A stretch of 64,000 nucleotides of DNA, taken from Longimicrobium sp. (GTDB taxonomy: Bacteria > Gemmatimonadota > Gemmatimonadetes > Longimicrobiales > Longimicrobiaceae). The stretch spans positions 1 to 64,000 of the forward strand of contig DASVQP010000076.1 in assembly GCA_036389135.1 (NCBI GenBank). The letters are read 5' to 3'. The notes below the pieces were generated by a model, which was not told where the DNA came from, ran no database searches, and saw only the letters and a program-made list of their open reading frames with translations. Position 1 is the stretch's first letter. Each line of letters opens with the position of its first letter. Positions 59,072 to 64,000 of this stretch are shown in pieces. The position numbers and the translations under genes were made by a program.

Positions 59072-60352
59072 TCACCTGCCCGCCGCCGCCAACGACGCAC
59101 CCGCCGCCGCCAGCGCACCGACCGCCGCGCCCGCGACCCACGGCCACGCGGGCGAGGTGTCCACGGCGAAGCTCCAGACGAAGGCGACGGGGATCACCAC
59201 GCCCATCGACAGGCCGAACCCCACCGCCCAGCGCCCCAGCAGCCGGTCCGCGGTGCGCAGGCCAAGGGCGCGGTCGATCCAGCGGAGGCGGGTGCGCTCG
59301 GCGCGGCCCAGCGCGATGAGGGCGACGGACTGCATCACCAGCACGCCGCTGCACGCTGCGGCCACCCAGCGCCTCACCTCCGGGTCCCCACCGGCGCGGA
59401 GGAGGGCGAGGGCGGCGATGATCCCCACCGGCGCGGCCAGGCGCCCCGCCCACCGAAATCGGAGGCTCACCACCACGGCGTCGCGCGCCCGCACGGCGCC
59501 CGCCCCTCGCGGCAGGAGCGCCGGGAGCCCGCGCCCGATCACCAGCTCCGATGCATCGTTCGTCGGCGGCGGCGCGTAGGCGAGCTCGCCCGAGAGCGGG
59601 GCGAAGCGCGGCAGGGCACGTGCGAAGCGGCGGGCTCCGAGCGCCACCCAGAGCACCACGAGGAGCGCGATCACGCCCATTCGGACCGGTACGTTCGGGC
59701 CGAGCGCCACGCGGGCCGCCAGCGCGCCCGCAACCAGCGGCGGGAGCGGCGCCCACACCAGCGACGCGGCGGCGCTCAGCCCCGCATCCGGCCCCAGCAG
59801 CCCGCGGATCGCACTCCGCTTCCCTTCCGCCATCCGCACGGCGGCGCCGGAGGTGGTGGCGAGCGACGACGCCCACGCCACCAGCGCGCCTGCCGCCAGC
59901 ATCGCGAGCGGCGCGCCGATTGGCTGCACGGTGCGGATGAACGGGAGGAGGAAGAGACCCATCACCGCAAGTGCGGCCAGCAGCAGCCGGAGCGCACGGT
60001 GCGCAAAGAGCGCCGCGGGCGGGATGCCCAGGCGGCGCAGGAGCGAGTCGTCTTCCGGGCGGAAGAGGATCGGGTATGCCTGGAAGGCGATGGGAGCCGA
60101 GACGAGGAGCCCCAAAAGGATCTGCCCATCGCCGGTCGATACGGTCGGGCGGAGCGCGTCGCCCGCGAGCCAGACGCCGCCGACCACCAGCGCCGCCGGG
60201 AGCGCGAACCCGGCCCACACGCCCATGCGCGGCCTGCGGATGGCGTCCGCCAGGCGGCGCGCGTCGAGGCGCAGCAGGAGGGCGAGAGGCGCCGTCACGC
60301 CGAAGCCGGGCGCCGCGAGACATGCGAGCCGAGGCGGAAACGCAGCGCGCAC
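59072..60352 (-). CDS. Multi-pass membrane protein, probable ABC permease
   Basis: 426 residues (a GTG at 60298 could shorten it by 18) with at least ten hydrophobic segments, e.g. ILLGLLVSAPIAFQAYPILF, LLAALAVMGLFLLPFI, VIALLVVLWVALGARR, LGLSMGVVIPVAFVWSFAV-like and WVAGAAVGALAAAGASLAAA. No recognised catalytic motif. Upstream of, and co-directional with, the ABC ATPase (repeat-filled gap of 255 bp), it is most plausibly that transporter's membrane subunit. It starts 13 bp after the rarA stop. Confidence 0.65.
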   Translation of the reverse strand: MRAAFPPRLACLAAPGFGVTAPLALLLRLDARRLADAIRRPRMGVWAGFALPAALVVGGVWLAGDALRPTVSTGDGQILLGLLVSAPIAFQAYPILFRPEDDSLLRRLGIPPAALFAHRALRLLLAALAVMGLFLLPFIRTVQPIGAPLAMLAAGALVAWASSLATTSGAAVRMAEGKRSAIRGLLGPDAGLSAAASLVWAPLPPLVAGALAARVALGPNVPVRMGVIALLVVLWVALGARRFARALPRFAPLSGELAYAPPPTNDASELVIGRGLPALLPRGAGAVRARDAVVVSLRFRWAGRLAAPVGIIAALALLRAGGDPEVRRWVAAACSGVLVMQSVALIALGRAERTRLRWIDRALGLRTADRLLGRWAVGFGLSMGVVIPVAFVWSFAVDTSPAWPWVAGAAVGALAAAGASLAAAGR

Positions 60353-60365
60353 ATTTGCCCAGCGC

Positions 60366-61697
60366 TCACTCGATGCCGCCGCGCTCCCGCATGCGCGCGG
60401 CGATCTTGGCCTCGTAGCCGCGATCCGAGGGCTCGTAGAAGCGCACCCCCGCGATCTCGTCCGGCAGGCACTGCTGCGGGGTGTAGCCGCCCTCGAAGTC
60501 GTGGGCGTACTTGTAGCCCTCGGCGTAGCCCCAGTCGCGCATCAGCTTCGTGGTCGCGTTGCGCAGGTGGAGCGGGACGGGGGCGTCCGGGTGCTCCCTG
60601 GCAGCGTCCGTAGCGGCGTGGAGCGCGACGTAGGCGCGGTTCGACTTCGGCGCGTTGGCGACGTACAGGATCGCGTTCGAGAGCGGGAGGAGACCCTCCG
60701 GGAGCCCCATCCGCTCGAACGCCATCAGCGCCTGCGTCGCGACGATCCCGGCCTGCGGATCGGCCAGGCCGACGTCCTCGTACGCCGCGGCCACCAGGCG
60801 GCGGAAGAGGGTGCGCGGATCCTCGCCGCCGTTGAGCATCCGCATCGCCCAGTACAGCGCCCCCGAGCCCGAGGACGAGCGCAGCGACTTGTGGAAGGCG
60901 CTGAGCATCTCGTAAGCGAGGGTGGCGTCGTAGCGCGCCGTGCGCTGCTGGAGCGCCTCTCGCGCCACCTCGGCCGTCACCGTGCCCGTGCCGCGCACCA
61001 GACGCGCGGCCGTTTCCAGCCCGTTCAGCGCCTGCCGCGCATCGCCGCCGGAGGTGTGGATGATGAGGTCCTCGGCGTCCGTGTCGAGCGCCACGCTGCC
61101 GCCAAGTCCGCGCTCCGCATCGGCCAGCGCGCGGCGCAGGACGTCGCGGACGTCGTCGTCGCTCAGCGAGCGGAGGACGAGGACCTGCGAGCGCGAAAGG
61201 AGCGCGGGGTTGATCTCGAACGCGGGGTGCTCGGTGGTGGCGCCCACCAGCGTCACCAGTCCGCTCTCCAGCGAGGGGAGAAGAAAGTCCTGCTGCCCCT
61301 TGTTGAGGCGATGGATTTCGTCGACGAAGAGGAGCGTGCCGTCCCCTGCCTTCTTCCGCGCCGTGGCTTCCTTCACCACGTCGCGCAGCCGCGGCACGCC
61401 CTCGCTGACGGCGTTGAAGGGGACGAAGGTGGAGTCCGCGTCACCCGCGATCACGCGCGCCAGCGTCGTCTTGCCGCTCCCGGGGGGGCCGTGGAGGATG
61501 AGGTTGGGGAGGTAGCCGGTCTCCAGCAGCTTGCGCAGGGTGCCGTCGGGCCCGGCGAGGTGCGGCTGGCCCACGATCTCGTCCAATGTGCGCGGCCTCA
61601 TGCGCTCCGCGAGCGGCGCGTCGGCGGCGGGCGTGGCGGGACGGGGGCGCTCCTTCGGCGCCTCGGGCGCACCGAACATGTCCAGTGAGTCGCTCAA
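60366..61697 (-). CDS. rarA: Replication-associated recombination AAA+ ATPase
   Basis: About 443 residues from the TTG at 61697 that overlaps the ZIP transporter stop (TTGA); the ATG at 61679 is an alternative. Walker A LHGPPGSGKTTLARVIAG, Walker B GTLLFVDEIHRLNKGQQD, sensor VGATTEHPAFEINPALLSR, then HTSGGDARQALNGLE and the RarA/MgsA C-terminal tetramerisation domain (YWAMRMLNGGEDPRTLFRRL, GFEGGYTPQQCLPDE-like). It acts at stalled replication forks. Confidence 0.94.
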   Translation of the reverse strand: MSDSLDMFGAPEAPKERPRPATPAADAPLAERMRPRTLDEIVGQPHLAGPDGTLRKLLETGYLPNLILHGPPGSGKTTLARVIAGDADSTFVPFNAVSEGVPRLRDVVKEATARKKAGDGTLLFVDEIHRLNKGQQDFLLPSLESGLVTLVGATTEHPAFEINPALLSRSQVLVLRSLSDDDVRDVLRRALADAERGLGGSVALDTDAEDLIIHTSGGDARQALNGLETAARLVRGTGTVTAEVAREALQQRTARYDATLAYEMLSAFHKSLRSSSGSGALYWAMRMLNGGEDPRTLFRRLVAAAYEDVGLADPQAGIVATQALMAFERMGLPEGLLPLSNAILYVANAPKSNRAYVALHAATDAAREHPDAPVPLHLRNATTKLMRDWGYAEGYKYAHDFEGGYTPQQCLPDEIAGVRFYEPSDRGYEAKIAARMRERGGIE

Positions 61698-62473
61698 TGG
61701 ACGATCCCGTGCACGAGGTGAGAGGCCAGCAGGTAGAGCCCCGCCCCGCCGAACACCGCCAGCGCCAGCGGCCAGCTCCGCCCCTTTTGGACCTCGGGGA
61801 TCAGGTTGGAGGCGGCCACGTACAGCGTCACGCCCGCGCTCAGCGCCAGCCCGTGCTCGGCAAGCACGGCGATGTAGCGCGTCAGCAACACGCCCAGCAC
61901 CGTCGACACCCCCAGGAGCGCCACCGCGCCGATCGCGCGCCGCCGCGAGTTGCCGCTGGCGAGCATGATGGAGGCGACGGTGATCCCCTCCGGAATCTTG
62001 TGCAGGAGGATGGCGACGAAGACGAGCAGCCCCAGCCACGCGCCCACGCCGAATGCGCTGGCGATGGCGACGCCGTCGAAAAAGGTGTGCAGGAGGAGTC
62101 CCACCAGCGCCGTGATCCCCACCCAGCGCCCCACCATCTCGTGGTGGTGCGTTTCCTCGCCGAAGTGGAAGTGCGGCGTGACGACGTGCTGCGTGAGGTG
62201 CACCAGCAGGTAGCCGACGAGCACCGCGAGGGGGGCGCCGCGCGCCTCCAGCGCCTCGGGGAGCATCCCCACGCAGACGGTGGCCAGCATGAAGCCGCCC
62301 CCGAAGGCGATCAGCATCCGCTGCGCCTCCGCGCTGCGCGGGCGCGCCGCGGTGATCAGGAGCCCCCCGGCGAGATTCGCCCCCGCCGCGGCGAGGGCGT
62401 ACAGCAGAGCAGCGTTCAACGGCCCGTGGTCGAAAAAGAAAGGTTGTTCCGGCAGCCCGAATTGACCACGCAC
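61694..62473 (-). CDS. ZIP-family metal transporter
   Basis: 259 residues from a GTG at 62473 (start uncertain; the frame is open further up). Membrane segments with a histidine-rich loop (HFHFGEETHHHEMVG). The ZIP metal-binding pair is in TM4/TM5: LLLHTFFDGVAIASAFG and ILLHKIPEGITVASI. It takes up divalent metals such as zinc, iron or manganese. Its stop is shared with the rarA start. Confidence 0.88.
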   Translation of the reverse strand: MRGQFGLPEQPFFFDHGPLNAALLYALAAAGANLAGGLLITAARPRSAEAQRMLIAFGGGFMLATVCVGMLPEALEARGAPLAVLVGYLLVHLTQHVVTPHFHFGEETHHHEMVGRWVGITALVGLLLHTFFDGVAIASAFGVGAWLGLLVFVAILLHKIPEGITVASIMLASGNSRRRAIGAVALLGVSTVLGVLLTRYIAVLAEHGLALSAGVTLYVAASNLIPEVQKGRSWPLALAVFGGAGLYLLASHLVHGIVH

Positions 62474-62505
62474 CGGCCCCGCTGTCAACGACGAGAAACA
62501 ACGGC

Positions 62506-62589
62506 CACACACAGAGACACAGAGGGCACCACAAGAACAGCAGGAGGTTTTCTCTGCGCCTTGTAGTTCCCTCTGTGGCCTCTGTGTGA
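62506..62589. repeat. CACAGAGACAC palindromic 3'-end repeat, copy f
   Basis: CACACACAGAGACACAGAGGGCACCACAAGAAC... paired with ...CTTGTAGTTCCCTCTGTGGCCTCTGTGTGA, 13 nt past the acpS stop. Confidence 0.88.
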
Positions 62590-62601
62590 GGCTTTTCCCA
62601 G

Positions 62602-62979
62602 CTACGCTTCGAGGATCACGACGGCGCCGGCGGTGTCTTCGGAGTGGGTCATGGTGAGGTGGATGAGGACGGCGCCACGTGCTGTTGCGGCATCGGCGGC
62701 ACGGCCGGAGAGGCGCAGGGTGGGCGCGCCGGAGGGGAGGGAGACGACCTCCACGTCCGTCCACTCGCCGCCGCGGCCCACGCCGGTGCCGAGCGCCTTG
62801 AAGAACGCCTCCTTGGCGGCGAAGCGCGCGGCGTACGACTCGGCCGGGTGGCGGCTCCCGGCGCAGCGGCGCGCCTCCGCGGCGGAGAAGAGGCGGCGCA
62901 GGGCGCGCTCGGGGCGCCGCTGGATCATCGTCCACACGCGCTCCACGCTCACCAGGTCCATCCCGAGGCCCACGATCAT
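62602..62979 (-). CDS. acpS: Holo-[acyl-carrier-protein] synthase
   Basis: 125 residues from ATG 62979. GLGMDLVSVERV (metal-binding Asp), RFAAKEAFFKALGTG (Glu/Lys) and C-terminal HLTMTHSEDTAGAVVILEA are the AcpS signatures. Transfers the phosphopantetheine arm from CoA to acyl carrier protein. The longer open frame (to 63117) lacks similarity. Confidence 0.96.
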   Translation of the reverse strand: MIVGLGMDLVSVERVWTMIQRRPERALRRLFSAAEARRCAGSRHPAESYAARFAAKEAFFKALGTGVGRGGEWTDVEVVSLPSGAPTLRLSGRAADAATARGAVLIHLTMTHSEDTAGAVVILEA

Positions 62980-63141
62980 CCGAGCCAGCCTTGCGCGCGA
63001 GGGGAGGAAGGGTGCAACGTCCCGAAGATAGGCGCCCGGTGCCCACCGCTCAACGCCCGCGCGGCACGCCATTCGCACAGCGGGGCCGCGGCCGGGGAGG
63101 GTTCGGCGTGCATCCATTCCGAGCGAAGAGGCAGACGCGGC

Positions 63142-63270
63142 GTGGCGAGAAATCCGTGGAAGGCCCGAGCCCGGCTGCTGGGCACGGTTGCGATGGCGGC
63201 AGCGCTGGGGATCATCGTGGGGTACCTCCTGTTGCAGGTGACCATCATGCGCTGGTCCACCAGCACCTGA
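63142..63270 (+). CDS. Possible small single-pass membrane protein (42 aa)
   Basis: A GTG at 63142 opens 42 codons: basic start (ARNPWKARARLLG), one hydrophobic segment (VAMAAALGIIVGYLLLQVTI), short polar end. No family. It precedes dacB on the same strand by 38 bp. Could be real or chance. Confidence 0.35.
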   Translation: MARNPWKARARLLGTVAMAAALGIIVGYLLLQVTIMRWSTST

Positions 63271-63308
63271 GCCCCCGCGCGCGCCAACGCTGTCCTGGTG
63301 TTTTTACG

Positions 63309-64000
63309 ATGAAGTCGATCCTGGCCGTACTCACCCTCGCCGCGGCACTCGCCGGCGGCGTCCCCGTCCACGCGCAGCTTTCCGCCGCCGGCTCCCCGGG
63401 CGCGGCCTCGTCCCGAGTGGCCGAGCTGGAGCGCGACCTGCGCGCCATCCTGCGCGGTTCCGGCATGGGGGGCGCGAGCCACGGCGTCCTGGTGGTGTCG
63501 CTGGACCGCGGCGACACGCTCTTCGCCCGGAACGCGGACGCGCGGCTCACCCCCGCCTCCACGCTGAAGCTGTTCAGCACCGCGGCGGCGCTCCACTACC
63601 TGGGGCCGGAGTTCCGCTGGACCACCTACCTCCTGGCGGAGGGGGAGGTGCGCGGCGGCGTTCTGGCGGGCGACCTCGTCCTGTTCGGCACCGGCGATCC
63701 CACGCTGGGGAGTAGGCGCTTCCCCGGCACCTCGCGCGCCCTCGATGCTCTCGCGGACTCGCTCCGCGCACGCGGCGTGCGCGAGGTGTCCGGCGGCGTG
63801 GTGGCGGATGGCTCCTTCTTCGACCCGCGCCTGCGCGGCCAGGGGTGGACCGCCGAGGACCTCGTGAGCTGGTTCGGTGCGCCGGTCTCCGCACTCGTGA
63901 CCGTCGAGAACCTCGCCGGCGGCCGCCCGGTGGACGAGCCGGTGCGCGTGGCCGGCGAGCGATTCCGCACGGCACTCGCCCGCGCCGGGATTAGGGTGCG
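63309..64000 (+). CDS. dacB: D-alanyl-D-alanine carboxypeptidase/endopeptidase (PBP4-type), partial
   Basis: First ~230 codons of a gene that runs off the window. Signal peptide MKSILAVLTLAAALAGGVPV...HAQ. Peptidase S13 family: ARNADARLTPASTLKLFSTA contains the serine nucleophile and lysine (S-x-x-K), preceded by LVVSLDRGDTLFARN. The following GDPTLGS and VVADGSFFDPRLRGQGW are also typical of DacB. Cleaves D-Ala-D-Ala bonds and cross-links in periplasmic peptidoglycan. The SxN and KTG motifs would lie beyond the window end. Confidence 0.92.
   Translation, partial: MKSILAVLTLAAALAGGVPVHAQLSAAGSPGAASSRVAELERDLRAILRGSGMGGASHGVLVVSLDRGDTLFARNADARLTPASTLKLFSTAAALHYLGPEFRWTTYLLAEGEVRGGVLAGDLVLFGTGDPTLGSRRFPGTSRALDALADSLRARGVREVSGGVVADGSFFDPRLRGQGWTAEDLVSWFGAPVSALVTVENLAGGRPVDEPVRVAGERFRTALARAGIRV

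Noticed and set aside
63257-63305. Terminator between the small ORF and dacB
   Set aside because: CACCAG/CTGGTG with a T5 run is present, but the stem is only 6 bp with a ~30-nt loop and lies right before the dacB start.

Overview
The window is 64 kb of GC-rich, gene-dense bacterial chromosome with no rRNA, CRISPR array, integrase or transposase. The protein families (heavily decorated outer-membrane and secreted proteins, TonB-type plug protein, paired M16 peptidases, PdxJ, IspE, HflX), the frequent GTG/TTG starts and the many short palindromic intergenic repeats suggest a Gram-negative member of Gemmatimonadota, probably near Longimicrobium. That placement is inferred from general knowledge and not from a search.

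Layout. 0-6.2 kb (minus strand): citrate synthase, isocitrate dehydrogenase, leucyl aminopeptidase and a TonB-plug outer-membrane protein. 6.4-8.4 kb: an ECF sigma factor, a DksA/TraR-like protein and a single-domain response regulator. 8.4-19.5 kb: a minus-strand surface-protein locus of four DUF11-type secreted proteins plus a small barrel protein, dominated by a 1782-residue fusion of DUF11 repeats to a predicted outer-membrane barrel. 19.9-21.9 kb: a putative DNA-binding protein, tRNA-Leu(CAA) and an unknown exported protein. 22.0-29.7 kb (plus strand): a TetR regulator and a beta-oxidation or ring-fission-product operon (three enoyl-CoA hydratases, aldehyde dehydrogenase, ketoadipyl-type thiolase, 3-hydroxyacyl-CoA dehydrogenase), interrupted by two tandem small adhesin-E-like secreted proteins. 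29.8-32.8 kb: a non-phage cassette of a small beta protein, a DUF6916-like protein, a GNAT acetyltransferase and three phage-tail-collar proteins. 33-41.1 kb: a 2510-residue dockerin/Ig/beta-helix secreted protein preceded by a cohesin-like lipoprotein. 41.4-46.7 kb: DUF2911 lipoprotein, aminotransferase and a catalytic/non-catalytic M16 peptidase pair. 47-48.7 kb: small or broken genes and tRNA-Gln(UUG). 48.7-63 kb (minus strand): housekeeping genes ispE, flippase-like protein, a degenerate Hpt protein, pdxJ, DUF2520 protein, hflX, hicBA, an ABC-F ATPase, LEA-type lipoprotein, ABC transporter pair, rarA, ZIP transporter and acpS. The window ends inside a plus-strand dacB (PBP4-type) gene.

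Two themes recur. First, the genome invests in very large exported proteins that may be held at the surface by partner proteins (cohesin-like/dockerin, barrel/DUF11). Second, intergenic space is filled with several different families of palindromic repeats. One family sits within about 15 nt of stop codons in all five complete copies and probably doubles as a terminator. Several genes are translationally coupled through ATGA, GTGA or TTGA overlaps.
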